Source of the DNA: Loki-b32 sp048941605
GTDB lineage: Archaea > Asgardarchaeota > Lokiarchaeia > Sigyniarchaeales > SOKP01
Assembly (NCBI GenBank): GCA_048941605.1
Contig: JBHLNL010000164.1
Span: 1-7,889 of the forward strand
DNA: 7,889 nt
Reading direction: 5' to 3'
The notes under the pieces are model-generated. The model was not told the DNA's origin and searched no databases. It was given only the letters and a program-made list of their open reading frames with translations. The position numbers and the translations under genes are program-made. Shown here piece after piece: positions 1 to 6,049 of the stretch (within the stretch, counting starts at the first letter, position 1; every line of letters begins with the position of its first letter).

Positions 1-1
1 T

Positions 2-268
2 GCTTCAAATAAAGGATTATTCTGTTTAGAGAATTGTGAAGCTTTAGTCAATTCTTACCATAATTATGTTAAAAAAACAAGAGTTGCTGGTCTTATTATT
101 AACCAGCTTGCTGATTGTCATCTAAATTCTAAATGTTATGATATTTTGAAAAATAAAATAAGGACTGAACTTAGAATACCATCAATTGATATTAAATTTA
201 GGAAGATTGGTGAGAATATTGAACAGACAAAAGCTAAATTAGGTTCCTATATGGAGTCATTCAGTTAA
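2..268 (+). CDS. C-terminal end of a 2-hydroxyacyl-CoA dehydratase / benzoyl-CoA reductase D-component-like protein (partial)
   Basis: This reading frame is open from the left edge and ends at TAA 266-268, leaving the last 88 residues of a longer protein. The visible part runs: a helix, then a hydrophobic strand (VAGLIINQLADCH), a helix, the strand IPSIDIKF, and a final helix containing EQTKAKLGSYMESF. This order fits the C-terminus of the HgdB/BcrC/FldC family, which typically has a strand ending near a Cys ('gvI...FCDp'), an 'IPvl.ie' strand and a closing 'q..TRieAF.E' helix. In that family two related subunits hold an iron-sulfur cluster and dehydrate (R)-2-hydroxyacyl-CoA or reduce aromatic-CoA after ATP-driven activation. 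The Cys at fragment residue 39 sits at the usual Cys position. The canonical TR is TK here. The cluster-binding N-terminal region lies outside the window, so the assignment rests on pattern matching only. The gene is convergent with the next one, 17 bases between stops. Confidence 0.55.
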   Translation, partial: ASNKGLFCLENCEALVNSYHNYVKKTRVAGLIINQLADCHLNSKCYDILKNKIRTELRIPSIDIKFRKIGENIEQTKAKLGSYMESFS

Positions 269-285
269 TTAATTATTAATAAAAT

Positions 286-849
286 TTACGTCCCGAAAAA
301 GTCAGATGGTTTTAGTAGATGTTGATCTTCTTTCTCCTTTTTTGCCTTTTCATGTGGATCTACCCATTCTTGTTCACCACTTGATGCTTTTGCTCCTGTA
401 GGAGGTTTTAATCCTTGTGGTTTTAAACTAATATCTGCTGAAATAGGTTCTGGTTGTTGCCCTACTGCGACAGGTTGAGGTTGCACATATGCAATTCCTC
501 CTGCTTTTAACACTTTTAATTCACTAAGGACTTTCTCTAAATTCATAGTTTGTACACTTTTATTCATAGTATCCATTATTTCTTTAAGAGATTTTGATGT
601 TTCTCTCAACCCTTTCGGATTAATACCTGTAAGTAATGAATCCAAGTTGGCACTTATACTCTCATTTAATTCCTTTAATGATTCTAATACAGTATTCCAG
701 TGTTTATTCATCTGAGATTCAATGGCGCTTATCATTTTGATGGTCTCATTCATGAAATTGACATGCGCTTCATACCGTTCTTCGTCCTTTGCCCGAAGGT
801 CTGATATTAGCATTATAAGTTTCCGTAATGCTTCTTTTTCCTCACTCAT
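286..849 (-). CDS. Coiled-coil protein with proline-rich linker and charged C-terminal tail, unknown function
   Basis: I do not recognise this 187-residue protein. Residues 1-115 are predicted by eye to be helical, with heptad-like spacing of Leu, Ile and Met (for example residues 11-18, 35-46 and 54-72). A Gly/Pro break around residues 75-80 separates two coiled-coil halves. Residues 116-155 are a flexible linker rich in Pro, Gln and Gly (VQPQPVAVGQQPEP). Residues 158-187 form a charged tail, EWVDPHEKAKKEKEDQHLL followed by KPSDFFGT, which looks like a short helix plus a linear motif at the very C-terminus. There is no signal peptide or membrane segment, so it is likely cytosolic and possibly oligomeric. 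The first Met is chosen because it opens an acidic, hydrophilic N-terminus and a good TATA-like box lies about 55 bases upstream. Codon usage matches the neighbours. A scaffold or adaptor role is a guess only. Confidence 0.75.
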   Translation of the reverse strand: MSEEKEALRKLIMLISDLRAKDEERYEAHVNFMNETIKMISAIESQMNKHWNTVLESLKELNESISANLDSLLTGINPKGLRETSKSLKEIMDTMNKSVQTMNLEKVLSELKVLKAGGIAYVQPQPVAVGQQPEPISADISLKPQGLKPPTGAKASSGEQEWVDPHEKAKKEKEDQHLLKPSDFFGT

Positions 850-901
850 TTTTTACCAAAACATATATTATTTTTTCTATTATAATATGATTATAAAGAA
901 A

Positions 902-911
902 TTTATATATA
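902..911 (-). promoter_or_regulatory. Candidate TATA box for the coiled-coil gene
   Basis: On the minus strand this reads TATATATAAA, a good match to the archaeal TATA box. It is centred about 57 bases from the ATG at 849. With transcription starting about 25-27 bases downstream, the transcript would have a leader of roughly 30 bases. No clear BRE purine stretch was seen, and the background is very AT-rich, so chance matches are common. Confidence 0.35.
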
Positions 912-942
912 TTCATTTTGAAACCATACCAATCCACTATTA

Positions 943-952
943 TTATATAAAT
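943..952 (+). promoter_or_regulatory. Candidate TATA box for the GH13 gene
   Basis: TTATATAAAT lies about 37 bases before the ATG at 984. Initiation about 25-27 bases downstream would give a transcript with a leader of only about 10 bases, consistent with the lack of a Shine-Dalgarno sequence before this gene. The AT-rich background limits confidence. Confidence 0.35.
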
Positions 953-983
953 ATACTTACATATTATTAATTCAATTTGAAAT

Positions 984-2474
984 ATGACAGAAAAAAATAG
1001 TGAATGGATAAAAAATCCAAGAATTCTTGAAATTAATACATGGCCTTGGCTTCATTTCTTATCTGAGGTCCACAATATTCCAATTACACTGGAGAATATT
1101 CCAGAAGAAATAATTAATCAAGAGATAAAGTATTTTGATGCAATCTGGTTAATGGGTGTTTGGGAGAGAAGTCCTGCAAGTAAAAAAATAGCTTTTGAAC
1201 ATCCTGATTTACAAAAAGAATATCATAAAGCTTTATCTGATTTTAGAGATGATGATGTTGTAGGTTCACCATATTCTGTGTATTATTATCATGTCGATAA
1301 AAATCTTGGTGGGATTGATGGGTTAAAAAATTTTAGAAAGAGACTAGCTGAAAGAGAAATCAGATTAATATTAGATTATGTACCCAATCATATTTCAATT
1401 GACTCTTTATGGACATTTGAGCCGGATCTGTTTATTGAGGGAACCTTAGATGATTTAATGTCTCATCCATATGATTATTTTAGTATTGGAGAGAATATAT
1501 TCGCGTATGGTCGTGACCCGAACTTTTCTGCATGGACTGACTGTATACAAATTAATTCTTTTTCAAAAGAAGCTCGTCAAAAGACGATTGACACAATTTT
1601 AAGTATAGCAGAAATCTGTGATGGAGTTCGATGTGATATGGCAATGTTAATGACAAATAATGTTTTTGCAAAGACATGGGGAGAAAAAGCTGGATCACCT
1701 CCAGATAAAGAATTTTGGGAGGAGATTATTCCAGCTATAAAGCGAAAGTATCCAAATTTCTTATTTATAGCTGAAGTATATTGGGATATGGAATGGGAAC
1801 TTCAAAAACAAGGATTTGATTTTTGTTATGATAAAAGGTTGTATGAAAGATTAGCTTTCAAGGACCCAAACAATATAAAAGACCATCTAACAGCAGATTG
1901 GGCATATCAGAGCAAACTTCTGAGGTTTATTGAAAATCATGATGAATTAAGGGCTATTGAAAAATTTGGACAAGAAAAATCAAAGGCTGCCGCGATTATT
2001 GTATTGACTTTACCTGGTGCAAGAATGGTTTATGAAGGACAAATCAAAGGTTATCAAGTTAAATTACCAGTTCAACTAGGAAGAAAACCTCTTGAAGCCG
2101 TTAATGAAGACATTTTCGATTTTTATAACAGATTATTGAAATCTATACCAGGGCGAGAATTTGAGAAGGGGAGTTGGGCTCTTTGTGAAACAGAATCAAT
2201 CAGTTCTAGTGATTCTTCATTCTCAAACATAATTTCCTATATGTGGTGGAGTAATGACAAGTATAGACTAATTGTTGTTAATTATAGTGAATCATCTTCA
2301 AAGGCTCATATAAGAATAAAACCATTCCATTTTGATACTCATAAGTGGATTTTTACTGATTTGCTTCAACAGAAGTCATATACTTATAACGGAGAGGATT
2401 TGTTCAAATATGGTTTGTATATTGAGTTAAATGCTTGGCATGGGCACATTTTTGATATAAAAAAATCAATTTAA
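984..2474 (+). CDS. Alpha-amylase family (GH13) glycoside hydrolase/transferase, cytosolic
   Basis: This 496-residue protein carries the four GH13 signature regions in order on a (beta/alpha)8 barrel. Region I is DYVPNH at 131-136. Region II is GVRCDMA at 214-220, with Arg216 and nucleophile Asp218. Region III is FIAEVYWD at 261-268, with acid/base Glu264. Region IV is FIENHDE at 315-321, with transition-state stabiliser Asp320. All catalytic residues are present, so the enzyme should act on alpha-glucosidic bonds; substrate and hydrolase-versus-transferase activity cannot be read from sequence. Residues from about 395 onward form a beta-rich C-terminal domain. Stretches such as AIWLMGVWERSPAS (53-66), DDVVGSPYSVYYY (90-102), YGRDPNFSAWTD (175-186) and QGFDFCYDKRLYERL (276-290) match a conserved, essentially uncharacterised subgroup I associate mainly with bacterial genomes. 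There is no signal peptide, so it acts inside the cell, perhaps on glycogen-like or maltodextrin substrates (inference). It is monocistronic and ends 7 bases from glmS. Confidence 0.9.
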   Translation: MTEKNSEWIKNPRILEINTWPWLHFLSEVHNIPITLENIPEEIINQEIKYFDAIWLMGVWERSPASKKIAFEHPDLQKEYHKALSDFRDDDVVGSPYSVYYYHVDKNLGGIDGLKNFRKRLAEREIRLILDYVPNHISIDSLWTFEPDLFIEGTLDDLMSHPYDYFSIGENIFAYGRDPNFSAWTDCIQINSFSKEARQKTIDTILSIAEICDGVRCDMAMLMTNNVFAKTWGEKAGSPPDKEFWEEIIPAIKRKYPNFLFIAEVYWDMEWELQKQGFDFCYDKRLYERLAFKDPNNIKDHLTADWAYQSKLLRFIENHDELRAIEKFGQEKSKAAAIIVLTLPGARMVYEGQIKGYQVKLPVQLGRKPLEAVNEDIFDFYNRLLKSIPGREFEKGSWALCETESISSSDSSFSNIISYMWWSNDKYRLIVVNYSESSSKAHIRIKPFHFDTHKWIFTDLLQQKSYTYNGEDLFKYGLYIELNAWHGHIFDIKKSI

Positions 2475-2481
2475 AAAACAT

Positions 2482-4335
2482 TTAATGTACTGTAACTGTT
2501 TTAGCCAGATTTAATGGCTTATCAGGATCTAAGTTATGCTCTAATGCAGCATAATATGCTAAAAGCTGAAGAGCAGGAACAAATGTTATTGGACTAAAAA
2601 GACTATGATATTTATCGCCTGGTTGGGGAATTCTAATGGTAATGTCACTCAAATCACCTATTTTTTTGTCATCCTCAACAACCAATGAGATTATTTTTCC
2701 ACCTCTAGATTTGAACTCCATTAAATTCCCAACTAACCTTTCATAAGTCTCATCCGGAGGTGCAATGAATATTATAGGGTATCCTTCCCTTACTAATGAT
2801 ATTGGGCCATGCTTTGCATGTGCTGCCGAATATCCTTCAATAAAACGACATGCTACTTCCTTTAATTTCAACCCACCTTCTTTAGCCGTAGCAATTGAAA
2901 TACCTCGTGCTAAAAAGAAGAAGTTCAGATTTTTTTCTAAACTACTAACTATATATTTAATTAAGTCCACACTCTTATCAAAGAATCTCTCAATAACTTC
3001 AGGTATTGAATAAAGAGCATCATAGTATTTCTGGATTTCCTCTTGTGATTCAATTTTTTTAAGTTTCGCAATTTCCAAAGCTACTAAGGATTGTATTAAT
3101 ACTTGAGTAACAAACGTTTTTGTGGCAGCAACTCCAATCTCCGGTCCCGCTTGTGTGATTAATACATTATCAGAATATCTAGTAAGAGATGAGCCTACTA
3201 TATTTGTAATAGAAAGAATTTTTACAGTTGGTTGATATTTTTTTGCCCACCGTATGGCTTCAATTAAATCAATTGTTTCTCCTGATTGGGAGATTGCAAT
3301 TATAATAGAATCTTTTTCTAATGAATTATTTAACTCCGTTTTAAATTCAGAACATTCTATTGCTTGAATATATTTGCCTAAAAATTTAGTAATAATAAAC
3401 TTACCAGCTAAAGCAGCATAAAAAGATGTTCCTGCAGCAGTAATATAAATGTTTTCTACTGATAACAAGATTTCTGCAAATTCTTTTAAAGATTCGTTAG
3501 GTACTTTCAATGTTCGCCTTAAAGCAGCAGGTTCTTCATAAATCTCTTTTAACATAAAATGTTCATAACCCCCCTTTTCAGCTGCATCAATACTCCATTT
3601 AACATGATGTAGTTCTTTCTGTTTAGGAAGATCACTATCATAAATATCATAAAATTCTACAGTTCCTGCTTTTAAAATTGCAATTTCATCATCCTCCAAT
3701 ATATAACATTTACGTGTATATGGGAGAAAAGCAGGAATATCTGAAGCACAATAAGATGTTTTTCCTTCTTCTATTCCGACTATGAGCGGAGATTCTCTTC
3801 TTACCGCAATGATAGTATTAGGGTAATCGGCATGACAAATAGCTAAGCCATATGCTCCTTTACACTTTTTAATGGCATTAACCACCGCTTCTTTAAAATC
3901 CCCATTCTCTTTCATGTTTTCTTCAATCAAATGAGGGATAATCTCAGTATCTGTTTCTGATTTAAACAAATGACCTTTGGATCTCAATTCTTCTTTAAGT
4001 TCAATAAAATTTTCTAAAATTCCATTATGAATAACTGCTATTTTATTATTGCAATCCAAATGAGGGTGACTATTTATTTTTGTTGGAGGGCCATGAGTTG
4101 CCCATCGTGTATGAGCTAGTGCTAATTTAGAACCATTTGGAAAATCATCTAACTTGATTCTTTGATGGATCTCTTCAATTTTACCAGCATCTTTCTTTAC
4201 CAATAGTTGAGATTTATATTGAGTTACTATTCCACAAGAATCATATCCTCGATACTCTAAGCGTCTTATCGCTTCAAGAGCTATTTTACCAACAGGTTTA
4301 TTTTGGTTTGTAGTTATCCCAAAAATTCCACACAT
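2482..4335 (-). CDS. glmS: Glutamine--fructose-6-phosphate aminotransferase (isomerizing)
   Basis: GlmS converts fructose-6-phosphate and glutamine to glucosamine-6-phosphate, the first committed step to UDP-GlcNAc. At 617 residues it is full length for the family. The N-terminal class II glutaminase domain (about 1-235) starts MCGIFGI, with Cys2 as nucleophile after Met removal, and keeps HTRWATHG (75-82), HNGILEN (103-109) and SETDTE (126-131). The linker DAAEKGGYEHFMLKEIYEEP leads into two SIS isomerase domains. SIS1 contains AAGTS (300-304) and SQSGET (349-354). SIS2 contains LKEVA with Glu493 and KHGP with His509. By alignment these match E. coli Glu488 and His504, and Lys612 in the C-tail matches Lys603. 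All key residues are therefore present. The usual C-terminal ending TVE is TVH here. The gene follows glmM with a 17-base gap and is probably co-transcribed with it. No Shine-Dalgarno sequence is obvious. Confidence 0.97.
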   Translation of the reverse strand: MCGIFGITTNQNKPVGKIALEAIRRLEYRGYDSCGIVTQYKSQLLVKKDAGKIEEIHQRIKLDDFPNGSKLALAHTRWATHGPPTKINSHPHLDCNNKIAVIHNGILENFIELKEELRSKGHLFKSETDTEIIPHLIEENMKENGDFKEAVVNAIKKCKGAYGLAICHADYPNTIIAVRRESPLIVGIEEGKTSYCASDIPAFLPYTRKCYILEDDEIAILKAGTVEFYDIYDSDLPKQKELHHVKWSIDAAEKGGYEHFMLKEIYEEPAALRRTLKVPNESLKEFAEILLSVENIYITAAGTSFYAALAGKFIITKFLGKYIQAIECSEFKTELNNSLEKDSIIIAISQSGETIDLIEAIRWAKKYQPTVKILSITNIVGSSLTRYSDNVLITQAGPEIGVAATKTFVTQVLIQSLVALEIAKLKKIESQEEIQKYYDALYSIPEVIERFFDKSVDLIKYIVSSLEKNLNFFFLARGISIATAKEGGLKLKEVACRFIEGYSAAHAKHGPISLVREGYPIIFIAPPDETYERLVGNLMEFKSRGGKIISLVVEDDKKIGDLSDITIRIPQPGDKYHSLFSPITFVPALQLLAYYAALEHNLDPDKPLNLAKTVTVH

Positions 4336-4352
4336 AATTTTTCATTACAAAA

Positions 4353-5774
4353 TTAGATTAAATTTAGATTTTGCATATTTTTCATTGCTATATTATTCAT
4401 CTCAATTGATTGGTTGATATCTATAGTCGATTCACCGGAAATCCTTAAATACGGACTTGTTCCAGACCGTCTAATTAAAAGCCAACCATTTTCATAATCG
4501 AATCTACAACCATCCATTCTATTGATATTTAAAATGCTTTTATTCATGGATTTAAATGATTCTTTCATTACATTAATAATTTTTTGATGAATTTCCTCTG
4601 TAAATGGAATATCTTGTAATAATTTAAATTTAGTAGCATAATATGGATATTCTGGGATATCACTTAATAATTCTTTCATCCTTTTCCCAGTTTTAGTAAT
4701 CATTTGTAAGATAATTGCGATTGTTACTATTGAATCTGGACCAAAATGAAATTTAGGCCAAATATAAGTACCTGATGTTTCACCTCCTAAGAATCCTCCA
4801 GATTGTTGTAGAGCTAGTGATACTTTAATATCCCCGACCTCAGTTCTTATAACTTTACAGCCAAGTGGATTCATTACGTTATCAATAAGGCTCGATGAAT
4901 TAATTGGAGTTGCTACTTTCATCTCCTCTTTAGACACAATATTCTCTTGAATGAAATATTTTGCTAATAGTGCTAATAATCTAATTGGATCAACTATATC
5001 ACCACTTTCATCTAAAAAAATAACCCTATCAGCATCGCCATCTAAAGCAATACCGATATCTTCTTTTTGAGATATTTTTAAAAATTTTGAGATTTGAATT
5101 AAATTCTCTTTATTTGGTTCTGAATGGCGTCCTGGAAACTTTCCATCCATTTGACTATTTATCGTCATAATGTTAACATTATAAGCGGAAAGGAGTTTTG
5201 GAACGATATCACAACCTGAACCATTGCCAGGATCAACAATAACATTCAAATTGGTTCCGTCAAATTCAATTTCATCTAAAATATTCCTAATATGGAGATC
5301 ATTTATATCATTAATTTCCGTGACTTTACCTATTTGATCATATTCAATCTTAAGAAAATCTTTTTCATCATAAATTCTGGAAATTTCAACCTCTTGTTCA
5401 GGTGAAAATCCTACACCTGAAGGATTCCATAGTTTTAGACCTATATATTCAGGAGTATTATGTGAAGCAGTTATCATTACTCCAGCATTCGCATCTAAAA
5501 AGCGTAAGGATGCTGCTAAAGTAGGCGTGGTTACAATTCCTAGAGTTTTGACATTACATCCACAACTTATAATCCCAGATATTAATGCATGTTCTATAGG
5601 TAAAGCTGACATCCTAATATCCTTACCAATTACAACTGTAGCGCCTGATTTTAAATGTGTACCTAAGGAAAGCCCTACATCTAATGCCATTTGTGGTGTG
5701 AACATAAGATCTGATTCTGAATAGCTTAAAAACACTTTTCTTATTCCAGATGTACCAAAGATCGAATTTGCCAT
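4353..5774 (-). CDS. glmM: Phosphoglucosamine mutase, archaeal type (alpha-D-phosphohexomutase family)
   Basis: The enzyme interconverts glucosamine-6-phosphate and glucosamine-1-phosphate. Pairing with glmS supports this over phosphomannomutase/phosphoglucomutase, which share the fold. I chose the ATG at 5774 (473 residues, MANSIFGTSGIRK...) because family members place FGTSGIRG within about ten residues of the start; an in-frame ATG at 5816 would add 14 residues, MYSLKNIFTFKKEI, with no family counterpart. Using the shorter numbering, the phosphoserine loop ITASHNTP is at 101-108 (Ser104 phosphorylated), the Mg loop DGDADR at 245-250, the sugar-specificity loop GGETSGT at 330-336 followed by YIWPKFHFGPD, and the phosphate-binding loop RRSGTSP at 435-441. 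The GE.SGTwi.P.fh..PD pattern is what I know from archaeal GlmM proteins rather than bacterial GGEQSGH. The phosphate loop has Ser where the family usually has Glu (SGTEP). Four-domain architecture is complete. It is the first gene of a probable glmM-glmS operon. Confidence 0.92.
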   Translation of the reverse strand: MANSIFGTSGIRKVFLSYSESDLMFTPQMALDVGLSLGTHLKSGATVVIGKDIRMSALPIEHALISGIISCGCNVKTLGIVTTPTLAASLRFLDANAGVMITASHNTPEYIGLKLWNPSGVGFSPEQEVEISRIYDEKDFLKIEYDQIGKVTEINDINDLHIRNILDEIEFDGTNLNVIVDPGNGSGCDIVPKLLSAYNVNIMTINSQMDGKFPGRHSEPNKENLIQISKFLKISQKEDIGIALDGDADRVIFLDESGDIVDPIRLLALLAKYFIQENIVSKEEMKVATPINSSSLIDNVMNPLGCKVIRTEVGDIKVSLALQQSGGFLGGETSGTYIWPKFHFGPDSIVTIAIILQMITKTGKRMKELLSDIPEYPYYATKFKLLQDIPFTEEIHQKIINVMKESFKSMNKSILNINRMDGCRFDYENGWLLIRRSGTSPYLRISGESTIDINQSIEMNNIAMKNMQNLNLI

Positions 5775-5816
5775 TATTTCTTTCTTGAAAGTAAATATGT
5801 TTTTTAACGAATACAA

Positions 5817-6049
5817 CAGTATCTTAATATATGATTAAGAAGGATTTTTGCTTTTTATATTTAATTTAAGAAATTTTTTGTGATAGTATCGGGGAACTTA
5901 TGGACGAAAAAGTAATGTACCCTACTTATTTGGTAAATTTCTCCTTTTAAACATCTAATTTTAATTGAAAATGAAAAAGTATTAATTTTTTTAAAATCAT
6001 AATTTAGTTAGTACTGAATCAAGATTTACATGTTTAGTTTGTTAATGAT
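5817..6049. promoter_or_regulatory. Divergent intergenic region between glmM and the helical-protein gene
   Basis: This 233-base spacer should hold both divergent promoters. Its outer parts are close to 80% A+T, but roughly 5881-5933 is noticeably less so (about 38% G+C by hand count). That island includes GGGG at 5891-5894 followed by ATG at 5900, opening a 16-codon frame (MDEKVMYPTYLVNFSF) that stops at 5948-5950. AAGTA/TACTT can pair around 5910-5927 but gives only a 5-base stem. No tRNA, C/D box RNA or riboswitch was recognised. Whether the island is functional is unknown. Confidence 0.5.
5853..5860 (-). promoter_or_regulatory. Candidate TATA box for the glmM-glmS operon
   Basis: The minus strand reads ATATAAAA here, inside the longer A/T stretch AAATATAAAAAG. 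Initiation about 25-27 bases downstream would fall near 5830, giving a leader of roughly 55 bases to the preferred glmM ATG at 5774. A second, weaker candidate, CATATATTAA near 5823-5832, would give a leader of about 25 bases. Neither is certain in this AT-rich background. Confidence 0.3.

Larger units (their letters stand above)
850..983. promoter_or_regulatory. Divergent intergenic region between the coiled-coil gene and the GH13 gene
   Basis: This 134-base spacer is extremely AT-rich and separates two genes that point away from each other, so it should contain both promoters. Two TATA-like boxes, one per direction, are listed separately. I see no inverted repeat strong enough to call an operator, and no convincing RNA gene. 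Confidence 0.55.

Noticed and set aside
722..970. An 82-codon open frame on the plus strand, antisense to the coiled-coil gene and running through the promoter region
   Set aside because: The product is low-complexity with a Tyr/Ile-rich tail from AT-rich spacer, and the opposite strand holds a better coding frame. It is a chance shadow.
2765..3013. An 82-codon open frame antisense to glmS
   Set aside because: It lies wholly inside a gene with certain family identity and has no recognisable domain.
5527..5724. A 65-codon open frame antisense to glmM
   Set aside because: It lies opposite a conserved region of glmM that includes the phosphoserine-loop surroundings; it is a mirror of that coding sequence.
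5910..5927. AAGTA/TACTT inverted repeat as a hairpin or operator
   Set aside because: A 5-base stem with an 8-base loop in AT-rich DNA is expected by chance.
5880..6015. Possible C/D box RNA (GTGATAG near 5880 and CTGA near 6013)
   Set aside because: The C-box match is imperfect, the spacing of over 120 bases is too long for an archaeal sRNA, and no internal D'/C' pair was found.
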